The notes under the pieces: model-generated
The model's database searches: none
What the model saw: the letters and a program-made list of their open reading frames with translations, nothing else
What the model was told of the DNA's origin: nothing
Assembly (NCBI GenBank): GCA_041694215.1
Contig: JASMTO010000152.1
Coordinates: 1 to 7,203, forward strand
Direction of reading: 5' to 3'
DNA from: Flexistipes sp041694215
GTDB lineage: Bacteria > Chrysiogenota > Deferribacteres > Deferribacterales > Flexistipitaceae
DNA length: 7,203 nt
Shown here: piece after piece, positions 1 through 5,751 of the stretch
How the letters are laid out: every line of letters starts with the position of its first letter
Position numbering within the stretch: the first letter of the stretch is position 1
Translations under genes and position numbers: made by a program

Positions 1-434
1 CAGAAATCATCAATAATGTTTTTTGACTGCTCGGCAAAATCCTCTCTGATTTCATATGTCGTAAGTCTGCCCTGGTTCCCGAGAGCCCTTAGCAGGGCCA
101 TTGACAGAGCCCCCTGTCCAATTCCCGACTCCAATACATTAAGTCCGGGATATATATCAGCTTCCATCAGCATTTGGGCAGTATCTTTGGGGTATATAAT
201 CTGGGCGTTTCGTTTCAGATTCATTACATAATCTGTGTAGGTAGTGGTAAATATACGATATGTAAAATTTTTGTTTGTTTTTGCAGTACCCCCGTCACCC
301 GCTTCTATAATATCATTATGATCGATGAAACCGTACTGGCTGGAAAAACGCCCCGTTTCTTTGAGTTTTACCATGTGTCTTCTGTTCTTGTGGTCTATCA
401 TTATCACTCTGTTTCCATAGTCTAATTTACTCAT
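1..434 (-). CDS. trmI: tRNA (adenine-58-N1)-methyltransferase TrmI, N-terminal part (cut by window edge)
   Basis: This gene is read on the minus strand, and the first 144 codons are present. It should add a methyl group from S-adenosylmethionine to N1 of adenine 58 in the T-loop of tRNA. The visible part has the small N-terminal domain (about residues 1-75), then YPKDTAQMLM (81-90). SAM-binding motif I follows as VLESGIGQGALS (100-111), and an acidic motif-II residue sits in TYEIR (E128). The order and wording of these motifs are typical of TrmI. Family members usually run to 250-280 residues, so roughly half is missing to the left. Three in-frame ATGs lie close together at 446, 440 and 434. 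I chose 434 because GAGG at 446-443 sits 8-5 bases upstream of it, a normal Shine-Dalgarno spacing; the other two have no useful site. It diverges from the acyl-CoA synthetase gene across 84 bases. Confidence 0.9.
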   Translation of the reverse strand, partial: MSKLDYGNRVIMIDHKNRRHMVKLKETGRFSSQYGFIDHNDIIEAGDGGTAKTNKNFTYRIFTTTYTDYVMNLKRNAQIIYPKDTAQMLMEADIYPGLNVLESGIGQGALSMALLRALGNQGRLTTYEIREDFAEQSKNIIDDF

Positions 435-471
435 TAACATCCTCATTTTTAAGCTTTTTCTTGTGTTTGAA

Positions 472-500
472 AGTATTTTTACTATATTGTAAAAACTACT
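472..500. promoter_or_regulatory. Operator-like dyad in the trmI/acyl-CoA synthetase divergent region
   Basis: An inverted repeat with arms TTTTTAC (476-482) and GTAAAAA (489-495) flanks TATATT (483-488). It extends outward as AGTA (472-475) and TACT (497-500) if one C (496) is bulged. TATATT could be a -10 element for the plus-strand gene, with a weak TTGTGT at 461-466, 16 bases upstream. A dyad centred on a -10 is where a repressor would bind, but that role is inferred from position and symmetry only. In such AT-rich DNA part of the symmetry may be chance. I could not define a convincing promoter for trmI in the same gap. Confidence 0.35.
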
Positions 501-518
501 CCAAAGTAAAGGTGCATT

Positions 519-2420
519 ATGAATAAATTGCAATCATATGACAATATATTTCAGTTATTTATTAATACCTGGAGACAATATCCCGATAAGACCGCTTTTG
601 TTTACAGAGTCAATGAAGTGGAATTTGAGGTGAGCTATAATAAGCTTTTCGAAGATGTACTTTTGCTTTCGCAAGCTTTTATGGAAAAAAAGGTTACAAA
701 AAATTCAAAAGTGGCCATTATTTCGGATAATCGATACAGCTGGATCGTTACGGATCTGGCTTTGGTTGCCATAGGGGCTGTGAGTGTACCCAGGGGCAGT
801 GATACACCCGTGGACGAATTTGAATTTATTATTGATCATTCTGATTGCGATTTTATTGTTTTTGAGACCCCAAATCTAATGAGAAATATTTTGAATGATT
901 CCATTGCAAAAAAGATTAAAAACATTTTTGTTATGGAAGGCAATAGTGAGCACCAGATTTTCAATAAAATATATGCCTACAATGAAATCATTAAGAAGGA
1001 TAGAGAAATAACATACAATGAGATTGATGAATTTCTTAGTCTTGCGGAAAAACACAAGAAAGAGGATCCGTTTACTCTTATATATACATCAGGTACCACA
1101 GGCACGCCTAAAGGGGTATTGCTTTCCAATAGAAATTTTCTGGCAAATCTCAGCAGAATTCCGGATATGGTTGCATTATCCCATGAGGATGTATGGCTTT
1201 CTATACTCCCGTCATGGCATATATTCGAGCGGCTAGCGGAACATCTAGCCGTAATGCAGGGGTGCACAACTGTGTATTCTAGTATAAAAACATTTTCTGA
1301 TGATTTGACAAAGTATTCTCCCACAATCGTGGCCACTGTTCCCAGGTTGTGGGAGGCTCTGTACACAAAAGTAAATGCGATGTTAAAGAAAGAAAGTGTG
1401 AAAAAAGCCAAAATTTTTAATTTGCTGGTTAGTGCTTCAGCAGCTTATAGAAGAAATAAGCGATTACTTAAAGACAATCTTCCTATTTTTGAGGAAAAGG
1501 GTTTTTTAAAGAAAAATTTTTCTAAGGGAATGGCCTTTGCAAAAATGATTTTTTTAAAACCGGTGGAAATGTATGCTCAGAAAAAGTTCGTTCTTTTAAG
1601 GGAGAAATTTGGCGGCAGACTCAGACTTGCGGTGAGCGGAGGTGGAAGTTTGCCCCAGTTTGTGGACGAATGGATAGATGCTATCGGCATAAGAATCGTG
1701 AATGCGTATGGGATGACGGAGTGTGCCCCCGGTATTGCCGGCAGGGACCTTCACTGCGAAGTTTTTGGTACACTGGGGCCGCCCATAAAAGATACTGAAA
1801 TCAGAATAGTTGATGAGGATGGTAAAATACTGCCACCGGGTGAAGAAGGTGAAATTCAGGTGAAGGGTGAGCAGGTTTTCAGTGGTTACTATAAGAATGA
1901 AGAGGAAAACGAAAAATCTTTTACAGAAGATGGTTTTTTTAAAACTGGGGATCTGGGTAAATTTACGCTGACCGGTGAATTAGTAATTACGGGGCGTGCA
2001 AAGGAGATAATAGTTCTGGCTAATGGAGAAAATATCGATCCCACCAAAATAGAATCCACTATTTCTATGTTTCCTTTTGTAAAGGATGCTGTTCTTGTCG
2101 GTCAGGACAGGAAAGGGTTGGGAGCATTGATTGTACCGTATTTTGAGCAAATGAAAGATTATGTATCTGAAAAATACAATAAACTTATTCATTCTGTTGA
2201 GGATATTGCCAAAGATAGCCATATTGCTGAGAAAATAAAAAAAGATATAAACAAATTTCTGTCTCCAAAAAAAGGTTTCAGAGATTATGAAAAATTACAC
2301 AAGATTTCTTTTTTAGACAAGGAATTTAAATTGGGTGAGGAGCTTACCAATACCCTTAAAAAGAAAAGACACTACATCGAAAATAAATATAGAGATATTA
2401 TAAACAGACTTTTTAAATAA
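519..2420 (+). CDS. Long-chain acyl-CoA synthetase (AMP-forming fatty acid-CoA ligase)
   Basis: This 633-residue protein of the AMP-binding (ANL) superfamily should activate a fatty acid with ATP to an acyl-adenylate and then pass it to coenzyme A. The phosphate-binding loop YTSGTTGTPKGV is at 189-200. PSWH (231-234), NAYGMTE (395-401), TGDLG (476-480) and the hinge motif GRAKE (492-496) follow in the expected order. The C-terminal LTNTLKKKR (609-617) replaces the usual LTPTLKxKR and carries the lysines expected at the adenylation site. Length and the insertion between PSWH and the AYGMTE region match the large FadD15/Faa1-like long-chain group (COG1022) rather than short-chain acetyl-CoA synthetases. 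No signal peptide or clear membrane helix is seen. AAAGGTG at 508-514 precedes the ATG by four bases. The alcohol dehydrogenase gene follows after 21 bases and is probably cotranscribed. Chain-length preference cannot be read from sequence. Confidence 0.92.
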   Translation: MNKLQSYDNIFQLFINTWRQYPDKTAFVYRVNEVEFEVSYNKLFEDVLLLSQAFMEKKVTKNSKVAIISDNRYSWIVTDLALVAIGAVSVPRGSDTPVDEFEFIIDHSDCDFIVFETPNLMRNILNDSIAKKIKNIFVMEGNSEHQIFNKIYAYNEIIKKDREITYNEIDEFLSLAEKHKKEDPFTLIYTSGTTGTPKGVLLSNRNFLANLSRIPDMVALSHEDVWLSILPSWHIFERLAEHLAVMQGCTTVYSSIKTFSDDLTKYSPTIVATVPRLWEALYTKVNAMLKKESVKKAKIFNLLVSASAAYRRNKRLLKDNLPIFEEKGFLKKNFSKGMAFAKMIFLKPVEMYAQKKFVLLREKFGGRLRLAVSGGGSLPQFVDEWIDAIGIRIVNAYGMTECAPGIAGRDLHCEVFGTLGPPIKDTEIRIVDEDGKILPPGEEGEIQVKGEQVFSGYYKNEEENEKSFTEDGFFKTGDLGKFTLTGELVITGRAKEIIVLANGENIDPTKIESTISMFPFVKDAVLVGQDRKGLGALIVPYFEQMKDYVSEKYNKLIHSVEDIAKDSHIAEKIKKDINKFLSPKKGFRDYEKLHKISFLDKEFKLGEELTNTLKKKRHYIENKYRDIINRLFK

Positions 2421-2441
2421 GTTTTATATGGGGGTAGGTTT

Positions 2442-3470
2442 ATGAAAGCTATGGTTTTGGAAAGGATTACAGATTTAAAACAAGTGTCTGAACCTTTGGT
2501 GTTGAGAGACTATCCTGATCCCGAACCTCTAAGCGGTGAAATATTAATAAAGGTAAAAGCCTGCGGAGTTTGCCATACGGAGCTTGATGAAATTGAGGGG
2601 CGTACTGCTCCTCCAAAATTGCCGGTTATCCTTGGTCATGAAGTTGTGGGTGAAGTTGTAGAAGTATCAGACGGTGTTACAAAATTTAAGAAAGGTGACA
2701 GAGTCGGGGTTGGCTGGATTTATTCTGCTTGTGGTAACTGTTTTTACTGTAAAAATGGATTGGAGAACTTATGCAGCGATTTTAAGGCCACTGGCAGGGA
2801 TGCAAACGGGGGATATGCTGAATATATGAAAATTAATGAACATTTTGCTGTAACAATACCTGATGTGTATAAAGATTCACAGGCTGCACCCTTGCTTTGT
2901 GCCGGAGCTGTGGGTTACCGTTCATTAAAGCTTGCCCGAATGGAAAATGGACAGAATCTTGGCTTTATGGGATTTGGTGCATCCGCCCATCTAGTTCTTC
3001 AGCTTGCTAAATACCTTTATCCTGATTCCCGTTTTTTTGTCTTTGCAAGAAGTGCTTCCCAAAGGGAATTTGCAAAAAAACTTGGTGCTTTTTGGGCAGG
3101 GGATATAGAGGATTCCCCTCCGGAAAAATGTCTAAGTATTATTGACACAACCCCTGTATACAGAACTGTACTGGCTGCTCTATTGAATATTGTTCCTTCG
3201 GGGCGTGTAGTGATTAATGCCATAAGTAAAGAAGAAGTTGATAAAGACATATTGATGAATCTTGACTACAAAAATCACCTATGGATGGAAAAGGAGTTGA
3301 AAAGCGTGGCAAATGTTACCCCTGCAGATATTCAGGATTTTATCAATATTGCTGCAAAAGCAGGTATTTTTCCCACTGTAGAAGAATATCCACTGGAGGA
3401 AGCCAACAAAGCACTTATTGAGATAAAAAACGGCAGCGGTATCGGAGCCAAAGTCCTTAGATTGGCGTAA
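2442..3470 (+). CDS. Zinc-dependent alcohol dehydrogenase (medium-chain dehydrogenase family)
   Basis: This 342-residue protein should interconvert an alcohol and an aldehyde with a nicotinamide cofactor in the cytoplasm. Catalytic-zinc ligands are visible as C44 (in CGVCHTE), H66 (in GHE) and C153 (in LLCAG). The structural-zinc cysteines C97, C100, C103 and C111 are all present, so both metal sites look intact. The Rossmann region has GFMGFGASAH (174-183), the variant loop common in COG1064 AdhP-like enzymes. The second strand ends FVFARSAS (199-206) with no acidic residue to hold the NAD ribose and with Arg and Ser instead, which suggests NADP(H) preference (inference). The start is an ATG behind GGGGGTAGG (2430-2438). 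It sits 21 bases after the acyl-CoA synthetase gene, and its stop codon lies inside the terminator palindrome. Substrate is unknown; a role with the ligase in acyl/aldehyde/alcohol metabolism is possible but unproven. Confidence 0.9.
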   Translation: MKAMVLERITDLKQVSEPLVLRDYPDPEPLSGEILIKVKACGVCHTELDEIEGRTAPPKLPVILGHEVVGEVVEVSDGVTKFKKGDRVGVGWIYSACGNCFYCKNGLENLCSDFKATGRDANGGYAEYMKINEHFAVTIPDVYKDSQAAPLLCAGAVGYRSLKLARMENGQNLGFMGFGASAHLVLQLAKYLYPDSRFFVFARSASQREFAKKLGAFWAGDIEDSPPEKCLSIIDTTPVYRTVLAALLNIVPSGRVVINAISKEEVDKDILMNLDYKNHLWMEKELKSVANVTPADIQDFINIAAKAGIFPTVEEYPLEEANKALIEIKNGSGIGAKVLRLA

Positions 3471-3493
3471 AGAAGGCTTAAGCCTTCTTTACG
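3466..3493. terminator. Bidirectional terminator-like perfect palindrome between convergent genes
   Basis: The two halves, CGTAAAGAAGGCTT (3466-3479) and its exact reverse complement (3480-3493), form a 28-base perfect palindrome with no unpaired centre. In RNA it would fold as GAAGGC, a TTAA loop and GCCTTC, followed by TTTACGTTTATTT on the plus strand and TTTACG on the minus strand. It overlaps the stop codon of the alcohol dehydrogenase and ends two bases before the last base of the encapsulin stop codon. It therefore sits where two converging operons must both end. The U-tract is interrupted, so efficiency is uncertain. Confidence 0.75.
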
Positions 3494-3494
3494 T

Positions 3495-4286
3495 TTATTT
3501 GATTACAGTGAATGCTGCAGGATCAAGTATTCTGAATGCAAAAGATTCTGTAAAATAAAGGGTGACTTCTTTACTATCGTGTTGCAAATACCCTATAGAT
3601 AAATCCTGGCCTAGTGTAAGTTTGAAATCGCCTCCTCTTTCTGATACTAAATAGGCTTCTGAAATATTGTTGCTTGCCTTGATAGATCCGCCGATAAGAT
3701 CTTCTATCTGTTTTTTCAATGGGTAGCCCTTGTTTAATCCAACAATATTATTCATTAGCTCTATGGGAACCACGAGTGAATATGGACCGTCAACAGAAGC
3801 ACTTTTTAATTTACCGACAGCTTCTGCAACTACATACGTAAGATCTTCCGTTTTAGCCGGTAATTTTATGGCATCATGCTCACTTGAATCTTTAAGCCCT
3901 TTAATGTTGGCTTTTTCTAATCCGTAATATATGGATTTATCTTCAAAAACAGCTATACTTTTTGCAGCATTCTCAAGAGGAGAAAGATCAATATCTTCAG
4001 CTCCTCTCAATACATTGTCCAGCTCCCATAAATTAAGTTTAAATGGAACTCTTGCTTCCACAATGGGTTGCACCTGAGCAACACCGTATTCAACAGATGA
4101 GCCTTTATCTGTTACAATTTCCAGTCTTCCAGTATTTACAGCTGCTGTATCGAATCCCAGTGGCCCTTCCACGTCTATAAATTTTCTTGCACTTAAATAT
4201 GCTTGTAACGTACGCTTTGCCTGAAGATTTATTTCTTCCCACGCTTTATCCGGAATGGGTGCAAGATTTTGCCTTAAAATATCCAT
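3495..4286 (-). CDS. Encapsulin shell protein (family 1, HK97-fold nanocompartment)
   Basis: This 263-residue protein should self-assemble into a hollow protein shell in the cytoplasm. Length and sequence are close to the Thermotoga maritima encapsulin, which forms 60-subunit T=1 particles, so a similar small shell is expected. Signature stretches are ARKFIDVEGPLG (33-44), LWELDN (86-91), VSERGGDFKLTLGQDLS (214-230) and TESFAFRILDPAA (246-258). R79 and W87 fall at the positions I recall near the flavin site in the Thermotoga shell, so flavin binding is possible (inference). It has no signal peptide. The start is an ATG behind GGAGGG (4298-4293) with six bases between. It lies 14 bases after the ferritin-like cargo gene, and the two are clearly one operon. 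The small terminator palindrome at its 3' end should close the transcript. Family 1 identity is very secure. Confidence 0.97.
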   Translation of the reverse strand: MDILRQNLAPIPDKAWEEINLQAKRTLQAYLSARKFIDVEGPLGFDTAAVNTGRLEIVTDKGSSVEYGVAQVQPIVEARVPFKLNLWELDNVLRGAEDIDLSPLENAAKSIAVFEDKSIYYGLEKANIKGLKDSSEHDAIKLPAKTEDLTYVVAEAVGKLKSASVDGPYSLVVPIELMNNIVGLNKGYPLKKQIEDLIGGSIKASNNISEAYLVSERGGDFKLTLGQDLSIGYLQHDSKEVTLYFTESFAFRILDPAAFTVIK

Positions 4287-4300
4287 TATTTACCCTCCTT

Positions 4301-4645
4301 TTATTTAAGTTTGCCTATATTCAAGCTTTTATTATCATTGTTTTGAGACTCCGTTTCACCTTCTTCTAAGTGAGCAATGTTGCCCTCAGTAAATAAGTAT
4401 GTTCGCAATTCATTGTCCCAGGCTGGCATATTACGTCTCAACCACTCAAGTGCCATACATGCATGCTCAATTTCTTCATCTCTGTTATGTGCTAAAATTT
4501 CCTTTAGACTTTCGTCATTGGTGGCGTCAACCCTCTGTTGATACCAGTCAATGGCTTCAATTTCCTCTTTGAGACTGTTTAATGCTCTGGTAAAGTCTTT
4601 TGTTTTCTCGCTAAGCTTTTCTTCAGATTCATGATATTGGGACAT
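4301..4645 (-). CDS. Encapsulated ferritin-like protein (EncFtn), encapsulin cargo
   Basis: This 114-residue protein should oxidise ferrous iron and feed it into the encapsulin lumen for storage. It resembles the Rhodospirillum rubrum EncFtn throughout, with EEIEAIDWYQQRVDA (27-41), LAHNRDEEIEH (51-61) and EWLRRN (67-72). By alignment E28, E58 and H61 match the ferroxidase ligands E32, E62 and H65, and E27, E30, W34 and Y35 match the entry-site region. EncFtn has only two main helices and works as a ring-shaped multimer rather than a 24-subunit cage. After LRTYLFTEG (80-88) comes a polar, partly acidic linker (about 93-107), then SLNIGKLK (107-114). That is the C-terminal targeting peptide that docks cargo onto the inner shell wall. 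The start has an ideal ribosome site, AAGGAGGTC, four bases upstream. It is first in the operon, with the shell gene following after 14 bases. Confidence 0.97.
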   Translation of the reverse strand: MSQYHESEEKLSEKTKDFTRALNSLKEEIEAIDWYQQRVDATNDESLKEILAHNRDEEIEHACMALEWLRRNMPAWDNELRTYLFTEGNIAHLEEGETESQNNDNKSLNIGKLK

Positions 4646-4679
4646 TTTGACCTCCTTGGTATATTATTGCACTTTATTA

Positions 4680-4707
4680 AGGATATGCATTTACAGTTGA
4701 AGTTCAA
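4680..4707 (-). promoter_or_regulatory. Candidate promoter of the EncFtn-encapsulin operon with a small dyad
   Basis: On the minus strand TTGAAC (4707-4702) and TATCCT (4685-4680) are 16 bases apart. They would start RNA about 28 bases before the EncFtn ATG. The -35 lies inside the odd-centred dyad TTGAA-C-TTCAA (4697-4707), which could be a regulator half-site pair. I saw no convincing Fur or PerR box. The -10 matches consensus only partly, so the call is tentative. Confidence 0.4.
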
Positions 4708-4740
4708 TAAGTTTTAATCATCGTCTGTATTTGACTTGGT

Positions 4741-4995
4741 TTAGCAGTGCTTTCTTTTGATTCTGTAACCTGTCATTTGCCCTGCTATAGCTGCTATTAC
4801 TAACAAGGGAATATATTTGAGAGAAATATGAGAGGAGATTCTCATAAAAGCAATAATTGGTATAGGTGCATGTATGCACACAAACCAACCTATTGAAAAT
4901 CTTTCAAATTTCTGTCTAAACAACCCGAAGGGTATATTTAAAACGTAAGCCAGGATGATTAGTAGTATTAGATAAAATAGCACTTGAGTGTTCAT
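4741..4995 (-). CDS. Small three-helix membrane protein of unknown function
   Basis: I do not assign a function to this 84-residue protein. Three hydrophobic stretches are visible, at about residues 4-20, 34-53 and 60-77. The loops carry LNIPFG (19-24), WFVCIHAPIPII (37-48), GQMTGY (72-77) and a basic tail RIKRKHC. The loop pattern of Asn-Ile-Pro-Phe-Gly and His-x-Pro-x-Pro looks like a conserved family and not chance coding, but I can name no described protein. The open frame extends upstream to 5094, into the crcB gene on the other strand; that part is not credible, so I place the start at ATG 4995. Its Shine-Dalgarno is poor because AGG abuts the ATG. GTG at 4983, giving 80 residues, is an alternative better spaced from AGGA. 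It diverges from crcB across 35 bases and lies 95 bases upstream of the EncFtn gene on the same strand. Confidence 0.7.
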   Translation of the reverse strand: MNTQVLFYLILLIILAYVLNIPFGLFRQKFERFSIGWFVCIHAPIPIIAFMRISSHISLKYIPLLVIAAIAGQMTGYRIKRKHC

Positions 4996-4997
4996 CC

Positions 4998-5007
4998 TGA
5001 TTATAAT
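4998..5007 (+). promoter_or_regulatory. Candidate -10 element of the crcB operon
   Basis: A consensus TATAAT at 5002-5007 is preceded by TG at 4998-4999, close to an extended -10. RNA would start near 5014, leaving a leader of about 17 bases before the crcB ATG. No good -35 is found at the right distance; TTGAGT at 4984-4989 is only 12 bases away. The leader is far too short to hold a fluoride riboswitch, and none is recognisable. Confidence 0.4.
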
Positions 5008-5030
5008 ATAAAATAATTGAAGGAGAGTAA

Positions 5031-5408
5031 ATGAATATTTTATACATTGGCATCGGCGGTTTTTTCGGAGCTGTTTCCAGATTTGCCGTTTCAAAGGCTA
5101 CGATGAATTTTTTTGGAAACCTCATCCCCTACGGAACTGTTGCTGTTAACGTTCTTGGAAGTTTTTTACTTGGCCTTTTGTTTACGCTGTCAGTTATTAA
5201 AATGTCTGATGGAAGTACTTTCCGGGCGTTTGTTTGTATAGGTTTTTTGGGTTCTTTTACAACTTTTTCCACTTTTTCTGTAGAAGCTGTAAATTTATTA
5301 GAAGAAAAATCCTATTTGTTTTTTTGCATATATATTGCTGCCAATGTCATATTAAGTTTAATTGCAGCCTTCATCGGTGTATATTTCGCAAAACTGTGGG
5401 GGACGTAA
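5031..5408 (+). CDS. crcB: Fluoride ion channel CrcB/FluC
   Basis: This 125-residue, four-helix inner-membrane protein should let fluoride leave the cytoplasm as part of a dual-topology dimer. Family signatures run in order: GGFFGAVSRF (9-18), PYGTVAVNVLGSFLLG (33-48) with the conserved pore Asn at N40, and GFLGSFTTFSTFS (71-83). F79 and F82 in that last motif correspond to the two phenylalanines of the fluoride-binding box, and the TTFST stretch carries the residues around the central sodium site. A last helix spans about 97-120. Only one crcB copy is present here, so the channel would be a homodimer unless another copy lies elsewhere. The ATG follows GAAGGAGAG with a normal gap. Its stop codon shares one base with the start of the DUF190 gene, so the two are translationally coupled. 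Confidence 0.95.
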   Translation: MNILYIGIGGFFGAVSRFAVSKATMNFFGNLIPYGTVAVNVLGSFLLGLLFTLSVIKMSDGSTFRAFVCIGFLGSFTTFSTFSVEAVNLLEEKSYLFFCIYIAANVILSLIAAFIGVYFAKLWGT

Positions 5409-5740
5409 TGCCAAAGAGACTTGAAGGTACACAAAAACTTATGAGAATTTTTATCGGTGAGAATGATAAATATGAAGGAAGGCCTTTATACAAAGCTCTT
5501 GTTGAACTGTGTAGAGAAAACGGAGTAGCCGGTGCTACAGTGATCAGGGGAATATATGGTTATGGGGCGAGTTCTGTGATACACTCTTCACGGACTTTAG
5601 CATTGTCAAATGATTTGCCTTTAATTGTTGAAGTTGTGGATAGTGAAGAAAAGATTAACCATATTCTTCCTGAAATTGACAGATTGATTGGACACGGACT
5701 TATTACATTAGAAGTGGCGCATGTTATTAAATATGAGTGA
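5408..5740 (+). CDS. DUF190 family protein (PII-like fold) paired with CrcB
   Basis: This 110-residue cytoplasmic protein belongs to the DUF190 family. Visible family features are RIFIGE (13-18), GRPLYKALVELCRENG (24-39), GATVIRGIYGYG (42-53) and the strand LPLIVEVVDSEEKI (70-83). The fold is related to PII signal-transduction proteins, and the family is often encoded beside crcB, so a role in regulating or supporting fluoride export is plausible though not demonstrated. The start is the ATG at 5408, which overlaps the crcB stop as TAATG and follows GGGGGAC. The longer open frame reaching back to 5234 only crosses crcB in another phase and is rejected. It ends 11 bases before the aroC ATG, and all three genes are probably one transcript. 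Binding partner and ligand are unknown. Confidence 0.9.
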   Translation: MPKRLEGTQKLMRIFIGENDKYEGRPLYKALVELCRENGVAGATVIRGIYGYGASSVIHSSRTLALSNDLPLIVEVVDSEEKINHILPEIDRLIGHGLITLEVAHVIKYE

Positions 5741-5751
5741 GGGAGTTTTTT

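Noticed and set aside
16..425. Two plus-strand open frames
   Set aside because: They run opposite the trmI coding sequence, which has clear SAM-methyltransferase motifs; they have no recognisable protein features.
977..1411. 144-residue minus-strand open frame
   Set aside because: It is the antisense shadow of the acyl-CoA synthetase adenylation domain.
4646..4740. Fur or PerR box upstream of EncFtn
   Set aside because: GATGATTAAAACTTATTG is only loosely similar to a Fur box and lacks the required symmetry.
4996..5094. N-terminal extension of the small membrane protein
   Set aside because: It would overlap the start of crcB on the other strand and adds a non-conserved-looking basic segment; ATG 4995 or GTG 4983 is more likely.
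5234..5407. N-terminal extension of the DUF190 frame
   Set aside because: It crosses crcB in another phase, is rich in Cys and Phe like shifted membrane-helix codons, and lacks a ribosome site; ATG 5408 has one.
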